Counted from the first letter of the stretch, positions 1 to 6,073 are shown. The stretch: DNA of 6,905 bases from Deltaproteobacteria bacterium RBG_13_52_11 (GCA_001797745.1 MGQF01000081.1:1-6905), one strand, 5' to 3'. A program made the numbers and translations. Notes: generated by a model from the sequence alone, not told the origin.

Positions 1-1119
1 CATATCTGTCTGGTCAACCATCCATACCGTCTTACCTTTCGGTATGTCTTGGATAACTTTCAGACGCGAGCCCCAATGCCCCTCAAGCGCAGGGAATGGT
101 ATACATCCCCCCTCAATGAGACCCACCATGACCTGTTTAAAGGTAGGCCAGTAGAATTTTTTGAACTGCTCATCGGAGAGGAAGCCATCAGCACCTTTAT
201 GGAGGGGCATGAATATGAGAGGATTTCCGGTCTGTTGTGCCGCCCCTATTCCCATACCAATCATGATTGGCGTTAGTGCCTCCATGGCTTTGATGAGCTT
301 ATCTGGTTGCCGGTACATATCCATCATTATCCCCTTGGTGCCTCTCAGGGTGTCGCCGATTGTGTCAAACGGTGCCTTGGTAAATCCGCCGAGGATATTC
401 GGGAATCCTAATGATGCCAATTCACCATTTGAACCACCCATAGCCATCGCCCATTTCAGGGCTTCAGCCCCGGCCTCAAAAAGGGCCTTATAGGTGGCTT
501 GAACGGGGGGAAGGGCATAGGGTATAAAATTAAAGGCAACTCCATACATTTCGAGTATGCCGGTGAGAGGGGGAAGCATTTGGAATCCCCCTAACGCTCC
601 GAATACGCGCGGAAGGTAGAAATTTCTGAAGTAAAACGACGGGTCGGTCATCAGGAGATCATATTCCTCCGCCTTCATGTATTCTCCCTCATGGCACTGG
701 TAGCTACTTGTAGGCGAGACCCCATGCCCCGGCCAGGCATATAACTTGTAGTCAAGAATTTCAAAGAATTTTCCCGGCCCCGGCGCTGCAGCGCCTATAT
801 GCATATCCGGCTTAAAGTCCACGATGAATTTCTTAAAGGCTGCGACGCATTTATCATAGTCATACATGGCCTCTTGAACGGTCATTCCGGCATTAATAAA
901 AGGGAACATGCTAGGAAGTAAAGTGATCGGCACCCTGTCCGGAGTCGTTTTTAACTGAATGGCATCTTTAATTCTGGATATGCTTTTTTTATAGTTAGCC
1001 TCGGCCTCCGGGCTTTGGAACGGGAGATCTTTCCCATCAGGGAGTTTCGGAGAAAGCAGCTTTTGAAACTGCGCCTCCTGCTTTTCATCTGCTGACATCT
1101 CTTCCCATTTCTTTTCCAT
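1..1119 (-). CDS. Uroporphyrinogen decarboxylase (URO-D) family methyltransferase, partial (C-terminus beyond left edge)
   Basis: I translated this frame by hand: it is open from the ATG at 1119 to the window edge, giving 373 residues without a stop. The protein begins MEKKWEEMSADEK and has a URO-D-like section around residues 60-80 (TPDRVPITLLPSMFP). Near the edge it has EGGCIPFPALEGHW followed by KGKTVWMVDQTDM, which resembles the C-terminal barrel of URO-D-type methyltransferases in anaerobes. Relatives such as MtaA, MtbA and CmuA move methyl groups between a corrinoid protein and a thiol or folate acceptor using a zinc site. Those zinc ligands are expected near the C-terminus; no HxC motif is visible in the part present. 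The start lies 4 bases after the stop of the corrinoid gene, with the ribosome-binding site GGAGGG inside that gene's last codons, so the two are translationally coupled. The cytoplasmic methyltransferase role is well supported by the partner gene; the methyl donor and acceptor are unknown. True uroporphyrinogen decarboxylase of heme synthesis is unlikely in this context. Confidence 0.85.
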   Translation of the reverse strand, partial: MEKKWEEMSADEKQEAQFQKLLSPKLPDGKDLPFQSPEAEANYKKSISRIKDAIQLKTTPDRVPITLLPSMFPFINAGMTVQEAMYDYDKCVAAFKKFIVDFKPDMHIGAAAPGPGKFFEILDYKLYAWPGHGVSPTSSYQCHEGEYMKAEEYDLLMTDPSFYFRNFYLPRVFGALGGFQMLPPLTGILEMYGVAFNFIPYALPPVQATYKALFEAGAEALKWAMAMGGSNGELASLGFPNILGGFTKAPFDTIGDTLRGTKGIMMDMYRQPDKLIKAMEALTPIMIGMGIGAAQQTGNPLIFMPLHKGADGFLSDEQFKKFYWPTFKQVMVGLIEGGCIPFPALEGHWGSRLKVIQDIPKGKTVWMVDQTDM

Positions 1120-1123
1120 GGTC

Positions 1124-1759
1124 TTACCCTCCTATCCAGCCTTTGGCCAGTTTAACGGCCTCCATGGCGTCTTTGCCAAAGGCATCCGCCCCGGTATATT
1201 TCTGGACATAATCGTCAATCTGGCCGCCTCCGATCATGATCTTTACCTTGTCCCGGAGCCCGGCCTTTTTGATCGCATCCACGGTCTCCTTCATGGAATC
1301 AAATGCCAAGGTCAAAAACCCGCTCAGTCCGACCACCGTGCTGTTGGTCTTTTTGATCGCATCCACGAATTTTTGCACCGGGACATCAATGCCCAGATCC
1401 GTAACCTCAAATCCGCTGACATCGAGCATAAAGACGACAAGGTCCTTCCCAATGTCGTGGATGTCGCCGGACACCGTCCCAATAATGACCTTGCCCAAGC
1501 GCTGAGCCTCCTTACCTTTGGCTGCCTTGAGTTTGGGCTCAAGCTTTTGGACGATGCCCTTGAGGATCTCTCCGGAAAAAACAAGGTCCGGGATGAAGTA
1601 TTCCCCTTTGGAAAATCTCTGCCCCACAATATTCATCCCTTCTTTTGCATCCGCTAAAAGTTCCTCAGGATCAGCCCCCTCCCCCAGGGCCTTATCAACG
1701 AATGCTAAGGCCTCTGGTTCCTTCAAATCCGATAGCAATTTCCCCAATTTCTCTGACAT
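1124..1759 (-). CDS. Methyltransferase corrinoid (B12-binding) protein, MtbC/MttC/MtaC-like
   Basis: This 211-residue protein has the usual length and two-domain layout of corrinoid proteins in methyltransferase systems. Residues 1 to about 85 form a helical cap domain, and residues about 88-211 a Rossmann-like cobalamin domain. The B12 signature D-x-H-x-x-G is present as D99-I-H101-D-I-G104, where H101 should be the lower cobalt ligand. The follow-up motifs GLSGFLT (residues 144-150) and MIGGGQ (175-180) hold the nucleotide tail of the cofactor in this family. The protein carries a methyl group on cobalt between a substrate-specific methyltransferase and an acceptor enzyme. The start ATG has a strong ribosome-binding site (AAAGGAGGG) upstream. 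It is the first gene of a two-gene operon with the URO-D-family gene and has its own promoter at 1858-1885. No reductive activase (RamA-type) gene is in the window. The substrate class (methylamine, methanol, methoxyl or other) cannot be read from the sequence. Confidence 0.95.
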   Translation of the reverse strand: MSEKLGKLLSDLKEPEALAFVDKALGEGADPEELLADAKEGMNIVGQRFSKGEYFIPDLVFSGEILKGIVQKLEPKLKAAKGKEAQRLGKVIIGTVSGDIHDIGKDLVVFMLDVSGFEVTDLGIDVPVQKFVDAIKKTNSTVVGLSGFLTLAFDSMKETVDAIKKAGLRDKVKIMIGGGQIDDYVQKYTGADAFGKDAMEAVKLAKGWIGG

Positions 1760-1825
1760 GGCTATACCCTCCTTTGAAAAATGGTTGATAATAAGCAGTG
1801 CTCCGGAAAAATTGATTCAGATGGG

Positions 1826-1840
1826 TAAAATTCCATTTTA
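1826..1840. promoter_or_regulatory. AT-rich palindrome in the leader of the corrinoid operon
   Basis: The plus strand reads TAAAAT-TCC-ATTTTA, a perfect 6-bp inverted repeat around a 3-base centre. It lies about 10-25 bases inside the predicted transcript. It could be an operator or a weak RNA hairpin. Next to it (1841-1857) is GCCAC-N7-GTGGC, overlapping the predicted transcription start. Function is inferred from symmetry and position only. Confidence 0.3.
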
Positions 1841-1857
1841 GCCACCAGCAAAGTGGC

Positions 1858-1885
1858 ATAATAGCATGAAAACAATAAATGTCAA
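1858..1885 (-). promoter_or_regulatory. Sigma70-type promoter with extended -10 for the corrinoid/methyltransferase operon
   Basis: On the minus strand there is a perfect -35 box TTGACA (1880-1885), a 16-base spacer and a -10 box TATTAT (1858-1863). The -10 is preceded by TGC, an extended -10 element. Transcription would start near 1851, giving a leader of about 90 bases before the ATG at 1759. The tandem repeat at 1887-1918 lies one base upstream of the -35 box, a position typical of activator sites. Confidence 0.7.
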
Positions 1886-1886
1886 G

Positions 1887-1918
1887 AGAATGATTATACC
1901 AAAGAATAATTATACCAA
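1887..1918. repeat. Tandem 16-bp direct repeat, likely regulator-binding site
   Basis: Two adjacent 16-base copies (plus strand AGAATGATTATACCAA at 1887-1902 and AGAATAATTATACCAA at 1903-1918) differ at one position. They sit immediately upstream of the -35 box of the corrinoid operon promoter. A 16-base period puts the copies about one and a half helical turns apart. The position suggests a transcription factor acting on the methyltransferase operon. The protein that binds is not known, and the window holds no regulator gene. Confidence 0.55.
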
Positions 1919-1950
1919 GCAGTGGAAAGCAAGATGAGGGAGACTTACGT

Positions 1951-2066
1951 GTGCTCAATGTAGATTATGAATGGGTTTAAGGTAGCATCAAAGAGAACGG
2001 CTTTCGCCGTATGCGGCTGAATATGCAAGGCGCTTTAACCATCGCAGGCGTACCACTAGTGAGCAC
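1951..2066. repeat. 116-base nested inverted-repeat structure in the dsrC-corrinoid intergenic gap
   Basis: The outer arms are GTGCTCA (1951-1957) and TGAGCAC (2060-2066). Inside them GGTTTAAG (1974-1981) pairs with CTTTAACC (2033-2040) with one mismatch. Inside that, GCAT (1985-1988) pairs with ATGC (2023-2026). The core hairpin is ACGGC-TTTC-GCCGT (1997-2010). The arms are short and the loops between them are uneven, so this may be a degraded mobile-element remnant, an RNA structure or partly chance. No reading frame of credible length or ribosome-binding site is found in it. The rest of the 1760-2126 gap holds the promoter and repeats listed separately. Confidence 0.35.
1990..2010 (-). terminator. 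Possible weak terminator hairpin downstream of dsrC
   Basis: On the minus strand the hairpin ACGGC-GAAA-GCCGT (2010-1997) has a stable GNRA-type tetraloop and is followed by TCTCTTTG. It lies about 117 bases past the dsrC stop and before the promoter of the corrinoid operon, so it could separate the two transcripts. The stem is only 5 bp and the T-rich tail is interrupted. Confidence 0.3.
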
Positions 2067-2126
2067 TTTTCCATGCTGTTAGTTAATATCCTAAAAAAGT
2101 TGACTTAGACCGACAGGTGCTTAAAT

Positions 2127-2444
2127 TTATACGCATCCTGTTGGCTTTGGCACCCCTGCCCACTTACAGGCGGAGTTTGCAGGTCCCTGCGGAAAGAGCT
2201 CATAGAGTCGGCTCAGGTTAAAACCGGTTTCCTTGATAAGCCTTCTTATCATCGGGCAAATACCGTTTTCGAGGTAATAGTTTCTCAGGTAATTAATTGC
2301 CGTCCAGTGATCTTCTGTTAATTCGGTTACACCTTCCAGCACAGCGAACGCTTTTGCGATATCTTCATTCCATTTTTCTGGTTCCTGCAAAAAGCCATGC
2401 TCATCAACTTCGTACATATTGCCGGCGAGTTCGATTTGAGCCAT
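2127..2444 (-). CDS. dsrC: DsrC/TusE family sulfur-carrier protein with both redox cysteines
   Basis: The 105-residue product starts MAQIELAGNMYEVDEHGFL and ends KPTGCV, matching DsrC closely in length and sequence. The flexible C-terminal arm carries both functional cysteines, C93 and the penultimate C104, separated by ten residues. Proteins with both are DsrC in the strict sense: they form an internal disulfide or trisulfide and exchange electrons or sulfur with DsrAB and the DsrMKJOP complex. TusE-type tRNA-thiolation proteins usually keep only the last one. I chose the start at 2444 over an upstream in-frame ATG (2483), because GAGGAGG lies 9 bases before it and the family begins here. 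The gene follows the DsrK-like and half-CCG genes, suggesting the DsrK-like protein is its redox partner. It also has its own promoter at 2517-2545. No dsrAB is visible, so its sulfur substrate is open. Confidence 0.96.
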   Translation of the reverse strand: MAQIELAGNMYEVDEHGFLQEPEKWNEDIAKAFAVLEGVTELTEDHWTAINYLRNYYLENGICPMIRRLIKETGFNLSRLYELFPQGPANSACKWAGVPKPTGCV

Positions 2445-2516
2445 AAAAAGTAACCTCCTCTCGGACAGTTTCCATGCCACCATTCTGCAGTTCTACAGTA
2501 CCGCAAGCATAAATAT

Positions 2517-2545
2517 AGTATACCCGATAGAAATTATCATATCAA
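2517..2545 (-). promoter_or_regulatory. Sigma70-type promoter for dsrC
   Basis: Minus-strand -35 TTGATA (2540-2545), a 17-base spacer and -10 TATACT (2517-2522) give a near-consensus promoter. It begins 8 bases beyond the stop of the half-CCG gene. Transcription would start around 2510, leaving a leader of about 65 bases before the dsrC ATG. This would allow dsrC to be expressed above the level of the upstream genes. Confidence 0.65.
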
Positions 2546-2552
2546 AATAAAT

Positions 2553-2780
2553 TTATCCCGGGACATCAAGCTCTATATCCCTATCCTCTATCATCTTGAA
2601 ATGGAGGGTTTTGAAGCAAGTTCCGCAACCGGTACTTATCAACGGTGCGTTTCCCTTACCTACTGCCTGTGCTACTTCCCTTTTTATATAATGAAAAAAA
2701 ATATTACTGTCAATTGTTGGCGCTATTGAAGAACAATCAAAGCAACAGCATCCGCATATTCTCCTTAATACTCTTTCCAT
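2553..2780 (-). CDS. Small cysteine-rich protein resembling the second half of a CCG (HdrB/HdrD) domain; start uncertain
   Basis: The frame encodes up to 75 residues with a dense cysteine cluster at the N-terminus (C9, C11, C12, C13, C16) and a later CxxC (C52-G-T-C55). The order CC, about 38 residues, then CxxC, plus the stretch SIAPTIDSNIFFHYIKREVAQAV, resembles the second half of the CCG domain that binds unusual [4Fe-4S] clusters in HdrB, HdrD and DsrK. The first-half cysteine is absent. The ATG at 2780 overlaps the DsrK-like gene by 16 bases and has no clear ribosome-binding site. A strong AAGGAG (2766-2761) lies at that gene's stop, but the ATGs it serves (2757, 2751) are out of frame and stop after a few codons. 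The gene may therefore have a frameshift near its start, use a non-standard start, or be a decaying fragment. If functional, it probably assists the DsrK-like/DsrC electron transfer. Confidence 0.55.
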   Translation of the reverse strand: MERVLRRICGCCCFDCSSIAPTIDSNIFFHYIKREVAQAVGKGNAPLISTGCGTCFKTLHFKMIEDRDIELDVPG

Positions 2781-4378
2781 TCAATGAAAGGTTTTTTAAT
2801 ATCAACCATTGCATTAACAATTAATTCGGCAAGACCGCTGCAAATAATGCCGGATTTTTCCCGTGCCCCGTAGTAACTGAACATATCACGGAATTGCAGC
2901 TTGCAGTTTAAGCACGGTGCGCATACGTATTTTTTTACCTCTGGACCTGACTGGTCACTGAATGCATCAAGGACCTGTTTAAATTTCATCCTGCCAGCAA
3001 CGTGCACCTTCCAGTCGGTGAAGTTGACATCAGACATCACGCTTAAACCACCGCCACCACCGCAACAGTAGTTGTCCACGCCGTGAGGTTGCATCTCACG
3101 GAACTGGGGGCAGAGATAGCGAAGGATCCTTCGCTGCGGCTCAACAATGCCCAGATTCCTCACTATATTACAGGGATCATGAAGGGTTACCGAAAAATCG
3201 TTTTTTGACGAATCGAACTTAATTTTACCGCTGAAGACTATGTTCTCCAAAAAAGTCATCACACTCTCCCGTGGTATGTTCAGGTCTCCGGTAAACACCC
3301 TGTCGGCTACTGTCATAAAGGCCTTGTGCTGATGTCCGCACTCTCCCATGACTATCTTCTTTACCTTGAGCTTTTTGGCAATCTGTGCATGCCTGATAGC
3401 AATCTTGGCCAGTTGGACATCGTCATAGAAGAGACCGTAGTTGACGCCATCGTATCCCGGTATCTCCGATGAGAGGGTCCAGCTGACTCCTGCGGCATTG
3501 CATAAAATACTGAAAGAAATCGGGCTTTCGGGAAACGAGACTATGTCACCGGCGCTGTGCATTAACAGGACATCAGCGCCTTCCTTGTCCCATGGTGTCG
3601 AGATTTCAATACCCGTGGCCTCGGTAAAATCCTCATCCAGAAACTTCAAGTTGTCCTTGGCAACATGCGGTTTCATGCCGGTGGGGGAGCCGACCTCAAG
3701 CTGGAGCACCGTACCCTTCTCGTGGAGCTCCTTCGGCGCCCAGCCCAGTTCCTGGCTGAAGAGTTTTCGTAGTTCACGGGTTATAAGGGCGTTATCAACG
3801 CCCATTGGACAGGACTGGGCACAGCGCCGGCAGAGATTACACCGGTAGCTGAGTTCATACAGCCTGGTTATAGTGGTCCAGTTGAGCTCAATATCCCCTT
3901 TATTGAGCTTGGCACGTAGCCTCCCACCGGGCTTTGCATATTTGTTAACCAGGCGGCGGAAGATTTCCGAGCGATAGGTGGGTCGGTAGAGGTCATTCTT
4001 GCCGCTGGCAAGGTACACTGGACAGGCATCATTGCATGTCTGACACTGGGCGCAATAATCGAGGGAGAGTAGCAGAGGCTGCAGAAATGTCCAGTTGTTC
4101 TCTTTACTCAGGAGCTTTTTTAGTCCCGAGACAAACTGCTCGACATACTTCTTTTCTTTCTTTTTATTCTTCGGCTTGGGCAGAGCTGCGTAGGATACAA
4201 CGCCATCGAGATTGCAGACCAGTCTTTCCCTCTGTTCGTCAGTAAGCCGCTTGAACTCCGGCAGTTCTTCTATCTTATCATAGGGGGGTGGTAATGGTAT
4301 CAGCTCATTAATGTTTACCTCGGTTAGCTGCCTCTCCCCACCTTTTGAGAAATCAGTTAATTTAAGATTTTTTTTCAT
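2765..4378 (-). CDS. DsrK/HdrD-like iron-sulfur protein (heterodisulfide-reductase-like catalytic subunit)
   Basis: The 537-residue protein has two ferredoxin-type [4Fe-4S] motifs, C109-x2-C-x2-C-x3-C119-P and C180-x2-C-x2-C-x3-C190-P. A C-terminal CCG domain follows: DPC403, then C438-C439 in YCCGGGGGL, then C486/C489/C492 in CAPCLNC. The earlier CCG domain is degenerate: its final cysteine motif reads GECGHQHK, a feature I associate with DsrK. Length and the phrase DPCNIVRNLGI fit DsrK, HmcF or HdrD. Such proteins sit on the cytoplasmic side of the membrane, take electrons from a cytochrome b partner and reduce or oxidise a disulfide, DsrC in the Dsr system. That partner is encoded directly upstream with a 17-base overlap, and dsrC lies downstream. 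I chose the ATG at 4378 (MKKNLKLTDF); a TTG at 4399 would add seven residues. The ribosome-binding site is weak (AGAG), so coupling to the upstream gene is likely. Hmc/Tmc-type complexes cannot be excluded. Confidence 0.92.
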   Translation of the reverse strand: MKKNLKLTDFSKGGERQLTEVNINELIPLPPPYDKIEELPEFKRLTDEQRERLVCNLDGVVSYAALPKPKNKKKEKKYVEQFVSGLKKLLSKENNWTFLQPLLLSLDYCAQCQTCNDACPVYLASGKNDLYRPTYRSEIFRRLVNKYAKPGGRLRAKLNKGDIELNWTTITRLYELSYRCNLCRRCAQSCPMGVDNALITRELRKLFSQELGWAPKELHEKGTVLQLEVGSPTGMKPHVAKDNLKFLDEDFTEATGIEISTPWDKEGADVLLMHSAGDIVSFPESPISFSILCNAAGVSWTLSSEIPGYDGVNYGLFYDDVQLAKIAIRHAQIAKKLKVKKIVMGECGHQHKAFMTVADRVFTGDLNIPRESVMTFLENIVFSGKIKFDSSKNDFSVTLHDPCNIVRNLGIVEPQRRILRYLCPQFREMQPHGVDNYCCGGGGGLSVMSDVNFTDWKVHVAGRMKFKQVLDAFSDQSGPEVKKYVCAPCLNCKLQFRDMFSYYGAREKSGIICSGLAELIVNAMVDIKKPFIEWKEY

Positions 4379-5282
4379 CACGCATCTCTGCTGTTGCAAT
4401 ATCTACCCAGCTTTTTTTGCCATAAGCTTTTACATGGGGAGCCGACCAACTAACAGGTTGAGTTAAAAGAGCGTTCAACTCTTGTTCCATCTTCTCATCC
4501 TGTGGTTTATCATCCCATCGTATTGAATGATAGGTAAAGAACTTGGCAATAAAGTGAATCATATCTGTCAAGGGGAGATACAGGATGAACAATAATGCAG
4601 TAACTATGTGTAGCGATAGGGGGAATGTAACGGTCAGACCAGTATCAAAAGTGATGAGACTTTTCATAAAAAGGCTCATGTTAGATATGAAATCCCCCGA
4701 ATGTAACCAGGCATAACCGCCGCTGATAAAGACTGCGCCCAATAACAAGAGATTAACATACGTTGAGATAGTGTTGAATGGCCTGAGATTGGGATCAAGG
4801 GAACGTTTAAGGAGTAAACCGATAGTCCCCAGGCTTCCGAGCAGATACCCCCCCAATGCGAAAACGGAGGCAATCCCCAGGGAAAAATCCAGGACGTACA
4901 ATGGTGATTGAGCAATCAATAACACGGCATTTACCACCTGCAAGAAGAGCATCCCTGCAATCAGGTATATGCCCATGTGCAATGAAAAGGTAAACGGCCA
5001 TAATGCCGTGTAATGCTTCCACACGCCCCTCAGCAGCAAGATTTCCTTTGCCATATATATCATTGGAGCGATCAGGGACCTGTGTTGAGGCTTATTCCAC
5101 CATTCATAATCCTCGAGATAGGAACCTCCATATCGCCCCTTCCCCTTTTCATGCGGGATCGGTGCCAACTCCCATCTCAGATGGATCGGTAGCCTGATGA
5201 TCGCTAACGTACGATACGTGAGCACAATCAAAAAAATACCAATCACACCAAAGGTAAAGATATGCCAAACTATACCGGACAT
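4362..5282 (-). CDS. DsrM/NarI-like membrane cytochrome b subunit
   Basis: The 306-residue product has five hydrophobic segments, near residues 5-26, 97-124, 133-158, 174-193 and 219-247. This matches the nitrate reductase gamma (NarI) fold used by DsrM, HmcE and HdrE. H225 and H243 in the last helix are 18 residues apart, the same spacing as the two heme-b ligands of NarI helix 5; H90 and H102 at helix 2 are candidates for the opposite ligands. It would bind heme b, exchange electrons with the menaquinone pool and pass them to the DsrK-like protein, whose gene overlaps its 3' end. The polar C-terminal tail (about residues 252-306) is probably cytoplasmic. The start ATG has AAAAGGA about 5 bases upstream. 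An 81-base gap separates it from the preceding gene. The family is clear; whether DsrM is the closest relative would need a phylogeny. Confidence 0.9.
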   Translation of the reverse strand: MSGIVWHIFTFGVIGIFLIVLTYRTLAIIRLPIHLRWELAPIPHEKGKGRYGGSYLEDYEWWNKPQHRSLIAPMIYMAKEILLLRGVWKHYTALWPFTFSLHMGIYLIAGMLFLQVVNAVLLIAQSPLYVLDFSLGIASVFALGGYLLGSLGTIGLLLKRSLDPNLRPFNTISTYVNLLLLGAVFISGGYAWLHSGDFISNMSLFMKSLITFDTGLTVTFPLSLHIVTALLFILYLPLTDMIHFIAKFFTYHSIRWDDKPQDEKMEQELNALLTQPVSWSAPHVKAYGKKSWVDIATAEMRDEKKS

Positions 5283-5317
5283 AGATCCTTTTCAGAACAT
5301 TGTAATATAGTATAGAG

Positions 5318-5338
5318 CTTTTCCCCTGAGAAAAGGGG
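5318..5338 (-). other. Hairpin with two competing stems upstream of the dsrM-like gene
   Basis: The plus strand can pair CTTTTC (5318-5323) with GAAAAG (5330-5335), or CCCCT (5323-5327) with AGGGG (5334-5338), but not both. It lies in the 81-base gap after the C-GCAxxG-C-C gene. No T-run follows on the minus strand, so it is not a standard terminator. TATA-rich sequence (TATACT, TATATT near 5302-5315) just downstream could be a -10 box, but no convincing -35 accompanies it. Confidence 0.25.
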
Positions 5339-5363
5339 TGCAAAACGTGAGATTCCTATTACT

Positions 5364-5993
5364 TCACTTCATGCTATCGATAATAAACTCAGCGGCAAGC
5401 CTGACACCTATCCCTGGAGGCAGACCACACTTCTCAAAACCCTTCTCCATCGAGAAGGTCTCCATAGCCTCTTCGCTTTCCCCGGGATTTAGTCTATGTC
5501 CAAGTATCACCGTTTCGATGATGTCAGCGCAATACATATGACCTACTTCGCCTTCGAAAAAGGCCATAAATTTCTGGGCAATCATGATAGTGTTATTCAT
5601 CGCTTCATAATCCAGCCGGTCGTCACTGCCGAAATAGAGCCCAAAGGTAATCAGACTCCCGGTTATCCCCCCACATATCTCGCCGGTCCCGCCGATGCCG
5701 GGAAATGGGGTTAAGGCCTTAATGATCTCCATATTGCCCAGGCCAAATTCTTCCATCAGGGCAAGCGCAGTACCCTGGGCACAATTCTTGAGGATAAAGT
5801 TATATTCCTCGGCCCGCCACTGAACGCGATCGAGGATTTGCTCCTTGTTGGCCAATATCTCATCTCGGTTAAGTTTCTTCTTGGGGATTCCCCCTGCAGA
5901 CAGTTTTTTAATTCTGGCCTCAATGGCCGGCACATCCCAGACTCTTTCTGCCAGTTCGTCCACCCTTTTCTTTAAAGCCGCATAGTCTGTCAT
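5364..5993 (-). CDS. C-GCAxxG-C-C family putative redox protein
   Basis: The 209-residue protein carries the spaced cysteines of the C-GCAxxG-C-C family: C71 in NCAQGTALALMEEFG, C107 in GTGEICGGITGSLITFGLYFG, C155 in YCADII and C189 in EKCG. The glycine-rich GIGGTGEICGG section at about residues 99-112 is its hallmark. Members are thought to be redox-active or metal-binding, but no reaction is firmly assigned. The first 65 or so residues are charged and helical, longer than in the short members I recall, and may serve in oligomer or partner contact. There is no signal peptide or membrane segment, so it is cytoplasmic. The start at 5993 has GGGAGG about 10 bases upstream. It lies 81 bases before the dsrM-like gene, so it may share a transcript with the DsrMK/DsrC module and take part in its thiol chemistry; that link is inference. 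Confidence 0.85.
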   Translation of the reverse strand: MTDYAALKKRVDELAERVWDVPAIEARIKKLSAGGIPKKKLNRDEILANKEQILDRVQWRAEEYNFILKNCAQGTALALMEEFGLGNMEIIKALTPFPGIGGTGEICGGITGSLITFGLYFGSDDRLDYEAMNNTIMIAQKFMAFFEGEVGHMYCADIIETVILGHRLNPGESEEAMETFSMEKGFEKCGLPPGIGVRLAAEFIIDSMK

Positions 5994-6028
5994 GACGTCG
6001 TTACCTCCCTCTCACCTATTTTTCAAAA

Positions 6029-6040
6029 TGCTGTACAGCA
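6029..6040. promoter_or_regulatory. Perfect 12-bp palindrome upstream of the C-GCAxxG-C-C gene
   Basis: TGCTGTACAGCA is a perfect 12-base palindrome located 36 bases upstream of the start codon at 5993. It could be an operator for a dimeric regulator. I could not find a convincing -35/-10 pair around it, so its role is uncertain. Confidence 0.3.
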
Positions 6041-6073
6041 GAATTCGCACTCGCCTTACATAGTTGATTCACA

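Noticed and set aside
1118..1657. A 179-codon plus-strand open frame opposite the corrinoid gene
   Set aside because: It is the antisense shadow of the corrinoid protein gene, which has a clear family match and a strong ribosome-binding site.
1760..1851. A cobalamin riboswitch in the leader of the corrinoid operon
   Set aside because: The leader is only about 90 bases, shorter than known cobalamin riboswitches (around 200 bases), and I see no B12-box-like motif.
1695..1958. A minus-strand 87-codon frame across the corrinoid promoter region
   Set aside because: It overlaps the start of the corrinoid gene in another frame, covers the promoter and repeats, and shows no family features.
1996..2026. 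Resemblance of the minus-strand GAAA hairpin to a group II intron domain V
   Set aside because: The lower stem and the conserved 3' half of domain V (matching the AGC start) are absent, and no maturase or reverse transcriptase gene is present.
2033..2040. An integron attC core site (CTTTAACC)
   Set aside because: The core sequences do not fit the RYYYAAC/GTTRRRY pattern and there is no integrase or cassette array.
1970..2080. Short plus-strand peptides (16 and 23 codons) across the intergenic structure
   Set aside because: Neither has a ribosome-binding site or recognisable similarity, and both fall in the inverted-repeat structure.
5302..5340. A promoter for the dsrM-like gene
   Set aside because: TATA-rich -10 candidates exist, but none has a convincing -35 at 16-18 bases; the best is TTCTCA-17-TATATT, too weak to call.
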